Shown here one piece after another: positions 53,817 to 61,812 of a stretch of DNA of 64,000 nucleotides. The DNA is taken from assembly GCA_913041495.1 (NCBI GenBank), contig CAJWHT010000001.1:1-64000 (forward strand), given 5' to 3'. Origin of the DNA: an uncultured Desulfobacteraceae bacterium (GTDB taxonomy: Bacteria > Desulfobacterota > Desulfobacteria > Desulfobacterales > Desulfobacteraceae). Within the stretch, counting starts at the first letter, position 1, and each line of letters starts with the position of its first letter. The notes beneath the pieces were generated by a model. It was not told where the DNA came from. It saw nothing but the letters and a program-made list of their open reading frames with translations, and searched no databases. Both the position numbers and the translations under genes were made by a program.

Positions 53817-54632
53817 TCAGCTCAGGTTGGTTTGATAGATCCGCGGGGTCACCCCGAAGCGGCGTTTAAACGCCCGGGTCAGGTGGCTTTGATCTGCGAA
53901 TCCTGCGTCTGCCGCAGCCTGGGCTATGGGCCAGCCGGCTTTCAGACGCCTGCGGCTGTGTGCCAGCCTAAGCTGCAGCAAAAAGGCATGGGGGGAAAGG
54001 CCCTTGTGACTGCGGAACAGCCGGATCAGATGGTACTGGGTGCATCCCAGACGGTCTGCCAGGTCCGTCAGCCGGATTTCTTCGGAGATATGGGCCTTAA
54101 AATAATCAATGGCACGGATGACCCGTTTGTCGCAGCGATCGTTGCTGCCACTTCCCCCGCTTCCGCCTTTTGTCCTGAGATTGCCATGGCGCATCAAAAG
54201 CGTGGTCAGCATCTCAACACTCAGGCTTTCCAGGTCTGGGGTGTCCGAACCCGTAAAAAAATCGGTATGCAAGGCGGCCAGTGCCCGCCAGAGGGTATTG
54301 TCCCGTATGGGAGCTAATCCGAGACCTACGTTAGGATTTTCCTTTCCGGTGCACTGCGCTGCCAGATCCCGGAATAATTCCTGTGTGACGTAAAAACTGC
54401 ACAACTGCCGCTGATCAGTGGCGCAGGGGCGGTTGGCGTGGACCAGGCCGGGTTCGAAGATACTGATTGAGCCGGGCTGAAGGATGGCGGATTCCCCCTT
54501 GATGCGGTAATGCTCCCCGCAACCGGTATTGAGCCAGATGACCCATCGGTCGTGGATGTGGGGCTTGAATTCAAAGGGGTCGGTGCAGGAGAGTACCTCC
54601 ATGCCCGGTATCTGTCTGTACAGAACGGCCAT
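53817..54632 (-). CDS. AraC-family regulator with cupin sensor
   Basis: 271 aa: N-terminal AraC_binding cupin (CTDPFEFKPHIHDRWVIWLN, LQPGSISIFEPGLVHANR) and C-terminal tandem HTH (IRLTDLADRLGCTQYHLIRL, AQAAADAGFADQSHLTRAFK, RRFGVTPRIYQ). It binds a small ligand through the cupin. Encoded just downstream of the repeat surface protein and 0.9 kb from the biosynthetic cluster promoter, so it could be the cluster's regulator, but nothing in the sequence proves it. Confidence 0.9.
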   Translation of the reverse strand: MAVLYRQIPGMEVLSCTDPFEFKPHIHDRWVIWLNTGCGEHYRIKGESAILQPGSISIFEPGLVHANRPCATDQRQLCSFYVTQELFRDLAAQCTGKENPNVGLGLAPIRDNTLWRALAALHTDFFTGSDTPDLESLSVEMLTTLLMRHGNLRTKGGSGGSGSNDRCDKRVIRAIDYFKAHISEEIRLTDLADRLGCTQYHLIRLFRSHKGLSPHAFLLQLRLAHSRRRLKAGWPIAQAAADAGFADQSHLTRAFKRRFGVTPRIYQTNLS

Positions 54633-54679
54633 GGAGATACTCTGGCACTGATCCTATTTATCGTCAAGGAGGATTCTTG

Positions 54680-55294
54680 CTAAAAGGACCAGTTGACGAT
54701 GGGCAGGAACCCGAAGGGCTCTTTGGCGCCGTTGATGTTGATGAGGCCGATCTGCAAGCCGTTGAGGGCTTGGGTATGGTTAATAAGGCTGAGCTGGACC
54801 CCGTTGAGAGGACCTGCCTGGTTATACACCCAAGAGGACTGGAACCCGGTGAATCCACCCTTGGTGACGTTGACAAAACCGTTCTGCCACCCCTTGAAGT
54901 CGGCTTCCGTGTAGTTGACAATGCCGTCCTGGTACCCGGTGTAATTTCCCTTGTTGATGTTGACCAGGCCGAAAGTGGCCCCTTTAAAATCTTTGCCCAC
55001 GTAGTTGAACAGGCCGAATTTGATGCCGGCGCCATTCCCGTTGGTCTGGTTGGCGATGCCCACATCCAGGCCGGTGACATCCTCGTTGACCCCGTAGATC
55101 AGGTTCAGGCGAACCCCGCTGATATCCCTCTTATTGTCCACGATCTGGAGGGGATCGAACAGGGAAAGCTGGCAAATGGCCGGATCTTTTTCTGCGGCAT
55201 AGGCGTGGTCGGAACCTGCAAACCAGGCAATGACCGTTGCCCAGAGAAAGAGAACACCCAGTGAAAAACCGATATGTTTCAATGCTGCTTTCAT
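54680..55294 (-). CDS. LA_2272-like GxxxG-N repeat surface protein
   Basis: 204-aa secreted protein. GGAGG before the ATG at 55294 fixes the start; the longer ORF in the track is not credible. Signal peptide (GFSLGVLFLWATVIAWFAGS, cut after AYA). The mature chain is built of about eight units of roughly 16-22 residues ending in G-(L/I/F)-x-N (VGIANQT, FGLFNYV, FGLVNIN, DGIVNYT, NGFVNVT, IGLININ). This is the pattern of beta-stranded outer-membrane or surface proteins of the LA_2272 family. Function unknown. Confidence 0.75.
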   Translation of the reverse strand: MKAALKHIGFSLGVLFLWATVIAWFAGSDHAYAAEKDPAICQLSLFDPLQIVDNKRDISGVRLNLIYGVNEDVTGLDVGIANQTNGNGAGIKFGLFNYVGKDFKGATFGLVNINKGNYTGYQDGIVNYTEADFKGWQNGFVNVTKGGFTGFQSSWVYNQAGPLNGVQLSLINHTQALNGLQIGLININGAKEPFGFLPIVNWSF

Positions 55295-55436
55295 GTTACC
55301 TCCGTTTGGTAATAGGCCGGAAGCCCGGCTGTTTGATTGAACTGACCGGAGTATAACCGATACCTTTGCTTTGGGTCTGTTGGATTCTGGTTCTAAATTG
55401 TAAAGGGATGTACGAAAGTGTAAGGGTGGTGTCCGC

Positions 55437-55465
55437 TTGCCGGGCTGCACGAAGCCGTGTATATT
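55437..55465 (+). promoter_or_regulatory. Sigma70 promoter of the PKS/NRPS cluster
   Basis: TTGCCG and TATATT are separated by exactly 17 bases, 48 bases before the first AT-ER gene. The 218-base region is otherwise empty and also holds the divergent start of the repeat surface protein gene. Confidence 0.6.
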
Positions 55466-55512
55466 CGCAATCTATGACTTGCTTGATTTGACACGGGGCA
55501 AAGGATTGCCAG

Positions 55513-57882
55513 ATGAAAAAAAATATCGTCTTCATGTTTTCCGGCCAGGGCTCCCAGTTCTTCCACATGGGCCGGGATCTTTACGAATCAGAACCTGTGT
55601 TCAGGCGCGCCATGGATAGTATGGACACAATTGCCGGCGATATGACGGGGCGGTCCGTTGTAAAAGAGATCTATGACCCCGGCAAAGGCAAGTGGGATAG
55701 GTTTGATGACATCTCCCTGTCTCATCCTGCCATTTTCATGGTCCAGGCAGCCCTGGTCCGGACCCTGGCGGAAAGGGGCATCGTTCCGGATGCGGTGATG
55801 GGGACCAGCCTCGGGGAGTTCGTGGGGGCGGCACTTTACGGTGTGATGGATTTTGAGACTGGATTTAAAAAGGTGATCCGCCAGCCCATCGTATTCAAGG
55901 ACGACCTTCGTCCCGGGGGCATGATTGCCGTCATGGACAGCCCTGATATTTACTATGACACCCCCGTGCTGCGGGAAAATTGTGAGATTTCAGCCATCAA
56001 TCTGGATGCCCATTTTGTGGTATCAGCCCAGGGAGAATCCCTGGAACGGGTGCAACGGTATCTGACGGAAACCGGTATCAATCATCTTGCCCTGCCGGTG
56101 GCATATGCCTTCCATTGCGCCCACCTGGAAAAAATCCGGGAGAAGTTTATCTCCCTGTATTCCGGCGTGCCGTATGATTCTCCCGGGGTGGCCTTTTACT
56201 CTTGTACCGGGGCCGGAAGAGTCCACGACATTGATCCCGGGTTCTTCTGGCGGGTGATACGGCAGCCTATCCGGTTCAGGGATACGTTCATGGGGGTGGC
56301 ATCCGAGGGGCCTTGCATATTTGTGGACCTGGGACCGTCGGGCACCCTGGCCACCTTTGCCAAGTATAATCTGCCGAAAGACAGTCCATCGGAAATTTGG
56401 CCCATCCTGACCCCTTTCGGCGGTGAGAGGGAAAATTTAAACCGGGTTCTGGCAGCGCTACCCCGAAGCGAATCAAAATCCGCGCCCGGTAAAGAAAAGC
56501 AAATGGCTTCACCACCAAATATCCGGTTAAAAATTGGGGGGCAGGACTTAGGCAACCCGGACTTTAAACAACAGTTCAGCCTTACATATGCCTGCCTGGC
56601 CGGGGGGATGTGCCGGGGTATTTCTTCCCCCGCCTTGGTCACACGGATGGGGAATGCGGGGATGATGGGATTCTTAGGCGCCCACGGTTTGCCTATGGAT
56701 GAGGTTGACCGGCATATCTGCCAGGTCATCCGCGGCCTGGACGAAGGCCGGGCGTTTGGTGTGAATCTGCCGGCGGGACCGGATGAGGACGACCTGGTGG
56801 ACCTGTGTTTAAAAAGAAAGGTGTCCTGTATTGAGGCCTCCGGGTTTACAGGCGTTACCCCGGCCTTGGTCAGGTACAAGATTGCCGGTATGGGAGACGG
56901 TCCGGCCGGCGCCGGCGGGCATCCCACCCGGATTATGGTCAAGTTGTCACGGCCGGAGGTGGCAGCCGATTTTCTTCGTCCCCCCGGCAACCGGATTCTG
57001 GAAAACCTTCTGGCCTCCGGACGGATATCATCTGCCCAGGCTAAGTGGGCGAAGGGGGGTCCCGTGGCCGACGCCGTCTGTGTGGCCGCGGACGGCGGTG
57101 GTCCCACCCAACGGGGAACCACCGCCGTTCTGCTGCCTGCCATAATCCGGCTGCGGGACCGGATGAAAAAGGAATACGGGTACGAAAAAAAGGTGTTTGT
57201 GGGGACTGCCGGCGGCATCGGCACCCCGGCAGCGGCTGTGTCGGCCTTTGTCCTGGGAGCGGATTTCGTTCTCACCGGTTCCATCAACCAGTGCACCCCG
57301 GAGTCCGGAACCAGCAACAGGGTGAAGGACATGCTCCAGAAGATCAATGTACAGGATACGGCCTATGCCCCGGCTTCACAGGGATTTGAAATGGGGGCGG
57401 CGGTACAGGTGTTGTCCAGGGGGACCTTTTTTCCGGCCAGGGCCAATCGCCTTTTTTCCTTGTACCAACACCATGATTCACTGGCGGATATCCCTGAGGA
57501 CCTGCTGGGAAAAATCTGCGAAAAATATTTTGATCTGAGCCTGGAAAGAGTCTATGATGCGGGCAATTCGTTTGCTTCCGGTGCGGATCCGGGCTTGCCC
57601 GGGCAAGCCTTTCCAAAGCGCGGAATGGCTCAATTCTTTAAAGGGTATCTGGACAATGCCTTCTCTTTGGCACTTGCCGGGGAGCAAACCTGTGGGGTGA
57701 ACTATCAGGTTTATTGCGGCCCTTGCCTGGGAGCATTCAATCAGTGGGCGGCCGGAACAGAACTTGAGAACTGGCAGGCCCGCCATGTGGATGATATGAA
57801 TATGCGGATAATGGATGCGGCGGCGGATTTGTTGACCCAGCGATTATACTCCCTGGCCAATACGGACCCGGCCAAAAGTTGA
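55513..57882 (+). CDS. AT-ER fusion 1: acyltransferase/acylhydrolase plus PfaD-type enoylreductase
   Basis: 789-aa bifunctional protein like PksE/BaeE of trans-AT polyketide pathways. N-terminal AT fold (1-310): opening MFSGQGSQFFHMGRDLY, nucleophile Ser99 in MGTSLGEF, catalytic His201 in YAFHCAH. The Arg that binds the malonyl carboxylate is Gln here (VIRQPIVF, Gln124), which suggests a non-carboxylated substrate, for example acyl hydrolysis or proofreading. C-terminal FMN TIM-barrel enoylreductase (about 345-785) has GIGTPAAAVSAFVLGADFVL and TGSINQCTPESGTS. It would reduce enoyl groups on carrier-bound chains in trans. First gene after the cluster promoter. Confidence 0.88.
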   Translation: MKKNIVFMFSGQGSQFFHMGRDLYESEPVFRRAMDSMDTIAGDMTGRSVVKEIYDPGKGKWDRFDDISLSHPAIFMVQAALVRTLAERGIVPDAVMGTSLGEFVGAALYGVMDFETGFKKVIRQPIVFKDDLRPGGMIAVMDSPDIYYDTPVLRENCEISAINLDAHFVVSAQGESLERVQRYLTETGINHLALPVAYAFHCAHLEKIREKFISLYSGVPYDSPGVAFYSCTGAGRVHDIDPGFFWRVIRQPIRFRDTFMGVASEGPCIFVDLGPSGTLATFAKYNLPKDSPSEIWPILTPFGGERENLNRVLAALPRSESKSAPGKEKQMASPPNIRLKIGGQDLGNPDFKQQFSLTYACLAGGMCRGISSPALVTRMGNAGMMGFLGAHGLPMDEVDRHICQVIRGLDEGRAFGVNLPAGPDEDDLVDLCLKRKVSCIEASGFTGVTPALVRYKIAGMGDGPAGAGGHPTRIMVKLSRPEVAADFLRPPGNRILENLLASGRISSAQAKWAKGGPVADAVCVAADGGGPTQRGTTAVLLPAIIRLRDRMKKEYGYEKKVFVGTAGGIGTPAAAVSAFVLGADFVLTGSINQCTPESGTSNRVKDMLQKINVQDTAYAPASQGFEMGAAVQVLSRGTFFPARANRLFSLYQHHDSLADIPEDLLGKICEKYFDLSLERVYDAGNSFASGADPGLPGQAFPKRGMAQFFKGYLDNAFSLALAGEQTCGVNYQVYCGPCLGAFNQWAAGTELENWQARHVDDMNMRIMDAAADLLTQRLYSLANTDPAKS

Positions 57883-57898
57883 AAAAGGAACACACGCT

Positions 57899-60184
57899 AT
57901 GACAATTCTCATGTTCCCGGGACAGGGCTCACAAGTGAAAGGCATGGGCAAGTCCCTGTTTGGAAAATTTCCGGAGGTTACGGCCCGGGCGTCGGATATC
58001 CTGGGCTATGATATCCGGGAACTTTGCCTGGAAGATCCTGAAAAAAAGCTGGGCCTCACCCAATATACCCAACCCGCCCTCTTTATCGTCAATGCCCTGG
58101 CCTGGTACGAGCTCAGGGATGAGGGTGACAAGGCATTCCAGCCTTGCTTTGCATTAGGGCACAGCCTGGGGGAATACAACGCCCTGCTGGCCGCGGAGGT
58201 TTTTGATTTTGAGGACGGACTTCGGCTGGTGCAGGAACGGGGCCGTCTCATGGGCGAGGCCGACGGCGGCGGGATGGCAGCGGTTATGGCCGTGTCACCC
58301 GAGAAGATCTTGGCGGTGCTGGCCGAAAACCGGATAGGGGATGTGGACCTGGCCAATTTCAACACCCCGGATCAAACCGTTATTGCAGGGCCAAAAGAGG
58401 CCATCGCAACGGCGTCAAAGGCCTTAAAGGCTGAAAAGGCCCGGGTGGTGACGCTCCGGGTCAGCGCCCCGTTTCATTCCCGGTATATGGCTGACGCCTC
58501 TGCCGCCTTTGCCGGATTTCTTGAGGGGTTCAGATTTGCGCCCCCTGTGTTCCCGGTGATTGCCAATGCAACGGCCCGGCCATACGGACCTCAGGAGACC
58601 GCAGATTTGCTGGCACGGCAGATCTCAAGTCCGGTGAAATGGGCGGAGAGCATCCGCTATCTCATGGCTGTGGACGCTGAGCCTGAGTTTAAAGAGGTGA
58701 ATGCCAGGATACTTACGAAGATGGTCACCCAGATCAAAGAGAAATGCGATCCGCTGCCCGCCGAAGAGATCGCCCCCGCAGCGTCCACAACCACGGTAAA
58801 GAAGGGGGCCGGCACTGAACCGGAACCTGCGCAATACAATCGAATGGTGGGAAATCCCGGGTTCTGCCGCCGATACGGCCTCAGCCATCCCTACGTCGCC
58901 GGGTCCATGTACCGGGGCATCGCATCAAAGGAGATGGTTGCAGCCATGGCACGGGCCGGCATGATCGCTTATCTGGGTGTCGGCGAACTGCCCATGGACC
59001 GCATTGCGTCGGACATCCGCTGGCTGGCAGGGGAACTGGGGCAAGACCTGCCGTGGGGGGCAAACCTGCTGTACAATGCCAGGTCCCCCCAACTAGAAGA
59101 GGACACCGTGGATCTGTATGTGAAATACGGTGTCCGGTTCGTGGAGGCCTCCGCCTATCTGCAGATGACCCAGGCCTTAGTGCGGTACAGGCTTTCCGGT
59201 CTGAAACGGGACCACCGGGGCAAGGTGGTCTGCACCCGCCATGTGCTGGGCAAATGTTCCAGGCCGGAAATCGCCGAGCAATTCATGAGTCCGGCCCCGG
59301 ACAGGATCATACAGAAGCTGCTGGACAAAGGTGCCATCACCCCTGAACAGGCGCAAATGGCCGCAGAGGTGCCCATGGCATCGGAAATTTGTGTGGAAGC
59401 CGATTCCGGCGGTCATACGGACATGGGCGTGCCCACGGTGCTGCTGCCGGCCATGGGAATGCTCAAGGAAAGGATAACCGCGGGATATGACTATAATGAA
59501 CCGGTTTACATGGGCTTGGGCGGCGGTATCGGCACCCCGGAGGCGGCCATGGCCGCCTTTGTGATGGGGGCGGATTTTATCCTCACCGGCTCCATCAACC
59601 AGTGTACGGTGGAGTCGGGTTGTTCAAAAACCGTGAAAACCATGCTCCAGGACATCAATGTCCAGGATACGGAGTACGCACCCTCCGGTGGCATGTTTGA
59701 AACGGGGGCCAAGGTCCAGGTGCTGCGGCGCGGGGTGTTCTTTCCGGCCCGGGCCAAGAAGCTCCATGAGCTGTATACCTATTATGACAGCCTGGCGGAC
59801 ATTCCGGAAAAAACAGCCCGCCAGATCCAGGACCGGTATTTCAAACGAAAGTTTGAGTCTGTGTGGGACGCCCAGAGAGACCGGCTTGAATCAGAGGGCA
59901 GGCAGGATATCGTTGCCAATGCCGAAGCCAGTCCCAAGCAGAAGATGGCTCTTGTGTTCCGCTGGTACTTTAGACGGGCTACCGATCTGGCCATGGACGG
60001 AGATCCCGGCCATACCGTTGATTATCAGGTGCATACCGGCCCGGCCCTGGGGGCCTTCAACCAATGGGTGCGGGGTACGGATCTGGAATCCTGGCAGAAC
60101 CGCCATGTGGACCGCATCGCCCTGAAACTGCTGGATGAGACTGAAAACCTGTTGAGGAAGACAATAAAGGGGTTTTTAAGATAA
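57899..60184 (+). CDS. AT-ER fusion 2: malonyltransferase plus PfaD-type enoylreductase
   Basis: 761-aa paralogue of the preceding protein, 16 bases downstream, with AAAGGA ribosome site. Here the AT is canonical and FabD-like: FPGQGSQVKGMGKSLF, nucleophile Ser89 in ALGHSLGEY, carboxylate-binding Arg114 in QERGRLMGEADGGGMAAVM, His192 in APFHSRYM. It should charge carrier proteins with malonyl units in trans. The ER half (about 300-755) repeats the first protein's layout (GGIGTPEAAMAAFVMGADFI, TGSINQCTVESGCSK, FFPARAKKLHELY). The pair looks like a tandem duplication followed by divergence of the AT function. Confidence 0.9.
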   Translation: MTILMFPGQGSQVKGMGKSLFGKFPEVTARASDILGYDIRELCLEDPEKKLGLTQYTQPALFIVNALAWYELRDEGDKAFQPCFALGHSLGEYNALLAAEVFDFEDGLRLVQERGRLMGEADGGGMAAVMAVSPEKILAVLAENRIGDVDLANFNTPDQTVIAGPKEAIATASKALKAEKARVVTLRVSAPFHSRYMADASAAFAGFLEGFRFAPPVFPVIANATARPYGPQETADLLARQISSPVKWAESIRYLMAVDAEPEFKEVNARILTKMVTQIKEKCDPLPAEEIAPAASTTTVKKGAGTEPEPAQYNRMVGNPGFCRRYGLSHPYVAGSMYRGIASKEMVAAMARAGMIAYLGVGELPMDRIASDIRWLAGELGQDLPWGANLLYNARSPQLEEDTVDLYVKYGVRFVEASAYLQMTQALVRYRLSGLKRDHRGKVVCTRHVLGKCSRPEIAEQFMSPAPDRIIQKLLDKGAITPEQAQMAAEVPMASEICVEADSGGHTDMGVPTVLLPAMGMLKERITAGYDYNEPVYMGLGGGIGTPEAAMAAFVMGADFILTGSINQCTVESGCSKTVKTMLQDINVQDTEYAPSGGMFETGAKVQVLRRGVFFPARAKKLHELYTYYDSLADIPEKTARQIQDRYFKRKFESVWDAQRDRLESEGRQDIVANAEASPKQKMALVFRWYFRRATDLAMDGDPGHTVDYQVHTGPALGAFNQWVRGTDLESWQNRHVDRIALKLLDETENLLRKTIKGFLR

Positions 60185-60379
60185 GCTGTTTTCTCATTTC
60201 CCGGATGCCAACCGGACGTTGTTGAAAAATGAGTTCGCCGGGTGTGGCATTGTAGGACAATCCGCCTTAAACAGCGGTGTGCCGCCAATTTTAGCTTGCC
60301 TTCTAAAGGCTAAGAATGTAAGGATGGGGACGTCCAAATCAAACTGAACAGAACAGAAAATAGCCTAAAAGGAAAATCC

Positions 60380-61429
60380 ATGAGAATTCTGGTGTTCCTG
60401 ATCGCATTGTCCGTTTTGATAATATGCTCTGCTGTGCAGCCGTTGGCCAAGACAGCGGTGGAGGCACCCAAGAAGGTTCTGGCGATCCAAAGTCAGGTTT
60501 TTGCCCCTTATGAACGGTCGTTCAAGGGGTTTAAGACAGGCCTTGAGGCCAGCGATTACACCGGGAATATCGAGGTGGTTCACTTCAACGCAAAAAGCGA
60601 TCTCAAGTTGATGGAGCAAAAGATCCTTGAAGTCCAAAAATCAAAAGAGTTCGACTTGATTTTTACTTTGGGGACACGGGCGACGCGGATGGCCATGGAT
60701 AATATTGATGATATTCCGATCATCTTCACCGACCTTGCAGCACCCGAATACTCGGGCATCATAAAAGACTGGAAAAGCTCCGGCACCAATGTCACCGGTG
60801 TGGAAACCCCGAAATACCTGAGCAAAGGGGTGGAGATGCTTCATAATCTGATCCAGTTTAAAACCGTGGGTATGATTTACCTTCAGGGCTCTCCCAGCCA
60901 CGAGGGGGCACTCAGGCAGATGAAGCTGATTTCAAAACATCTGGGAACCAAGTTAATCTATGACGGGTTTCCGCTCAAAAATGCGGCAGGCAAGAATCTG
61001 CCCGATGCAGAGCTCCGGGAGCAGATATCGATGAAACTTGATGAACTGCTGCCCCAGGTGGATGTGTTTTTTGTCCAGCCCTCCCGGAGTTTTGTCAATA
61101 ATTTTGACATATTTTTAAACGGATTCAGGGATCACAAAGTCCTCAGTGCCGGTGATCCGGTGTACATAGAAAAGGGGATCGTCCTCGGGTTGGACCGCAA
61201 TAAATTTGAGTTCGGGAAACAATGCGCCAGGTATGCGGTGAAAATTTTCAGGGGAACCCCGCCCGCATCCTTACCAATGGATGTGGGGCAGCAGTTTACG
61301 ATTTCCTTTAACCTTAAGGCCGCTGCTGTGGTGGGATTTACACCGCCGTTGGACCTGCTTGCGGCCGCGGACGCCATTTACCAGGAATATCAGGCCCCCA
61401 ATCCCCCCAGAATTGATACCCAGGATTAG
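60380..61429 (+). CDS. ABC_sub_bind-type periplasmic binding protein
   Basis: 349-aa exported protein. Signal peptide (ILVFLIALSVLIICSAVQPLAKT), then the bilobal fold of the ABC substrate-binding family typified by TrpX-like proteins: VLAIQSQVFAPYERSFKGF, LIFTLGTRATRMAMDNIDDI, PIIFTDLAAPEYSG, GVMY-type VGMIYLQGSPSHEGALRQMK, and the final QQFTISFNLKAAAVVGFTPP. No permease or ATPase follows. It lies within the biosynthetic cluster, same strand; a role in uptake or sensing of a precursor is inferred. The 195 bases before it contain short stem-loops (TTAGC...GCTAA) but no gene. Confidence 0.8.
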   Translation: MRILVFLIALSVLIICSAVQPLAKTAVEAPKKVLAIQSQVFAPYERSFKGFKTGLEASDYTGNIEVVHFNAKSDLKLMEQKILEVQKSKEFDLIFTLGTRATRMAMDNIDDIPIIFTDLAAPEYSGIIKDWKSSGTNVTGVETPKYLSKGVEMLHNLIQFKTVGMIYLQGSPSHEGALRQMKLISKHLGTKLIYDGFPLKNAAGKNLPDAELREQISMKLDELLPQVDVFFVQPSRSFVNNFDIFLNGFRDHKVLSAGDPVYIEKGIVLGLDRNKFEFGKQCARYAVKIFRGTPPASLPMDVGQQFTISFNLKAAAVVGFTPPLDLLAAADAIYQEYQAPNPPRIDTQD

Positions 61430-61573
61430 CCGGCCCATCGCCTGAACTGTTTCGTTCGGCCATGGGCCGTTATTGTTTTTCAGTCTGATGCAGATCTTTG
61501 GCAGGATTGTAAACGATCATGGCGGAATAGGTTTTCCGGTTCAAGCAATTAAATGATCCCAAGGAAAGGAAAA

Positions 61574-61783
61574 ATGATGGATGAAAATACGATATATCAT
61601 GTGGTGATAAACCATGAAGAACAATACTCTATCTGGCCGGATGGCAAGAAGATCCCGGAGGGATGGCGGGCTGTCGGAAAAAGCGGTCTCAAAAAAGAGT
61701 GCCTGGCCCATATCAACGAGGTCTGGACGGATATGCGCCCCTTGAGCCTGAGGAAAGCAATGGAAGCAAACAAATCAGATTGA
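61574..61783 (+). CDS. mbtH: MbtH-like protein
   Basis: About 69-aa chaperone/activator of NRPS adenylation domains. All family hallmarks are present: [59 protein letters not shown] precedes ATG 61574 and ATG 61577, so the track's 61553 start is too early. Its presence implies that A-domain proteins are encoded nearby, presumably beyond the right edge, since none is seen in the window. Followed 29 bases later by the AT-carrier-condensation gene. Confidence 0.95.
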   Translation: MMDENTIYHVVINHEEQYSIWPDGKKIPEGWRAVGKSGLKKECLAHINEVWTDMRPLSLRKAMEANKSD

Positions 61784-61812
61784 CAGATGCGGACAAAAGG
61801 TACCCCAATTAA

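Noticed and set aside
56196-57347. 383-aa minus-strand ORF
   Set aside because: Antisense shadow of the first AT-ER gene; Pro/Arg/Ser-rich sequence typical of reverse reading of GC-rich codons.
55513-60184. PUFA synthase (pfa) locus, because both proteins contain PfaD-type domains
   Set aside because: No PfaA-C ketosynthase, tandem ACP or dehydratase domains occur. An MbtH protein and a condensation domain follow, which fit a PKS/NRPS pathway instead.
60280-60350. Short stem-loops and the palindrome GGACGTCC as a REP or transposon end
   Set aside because: No second copy in the window and no transposase gene; too short to support a mobile element.
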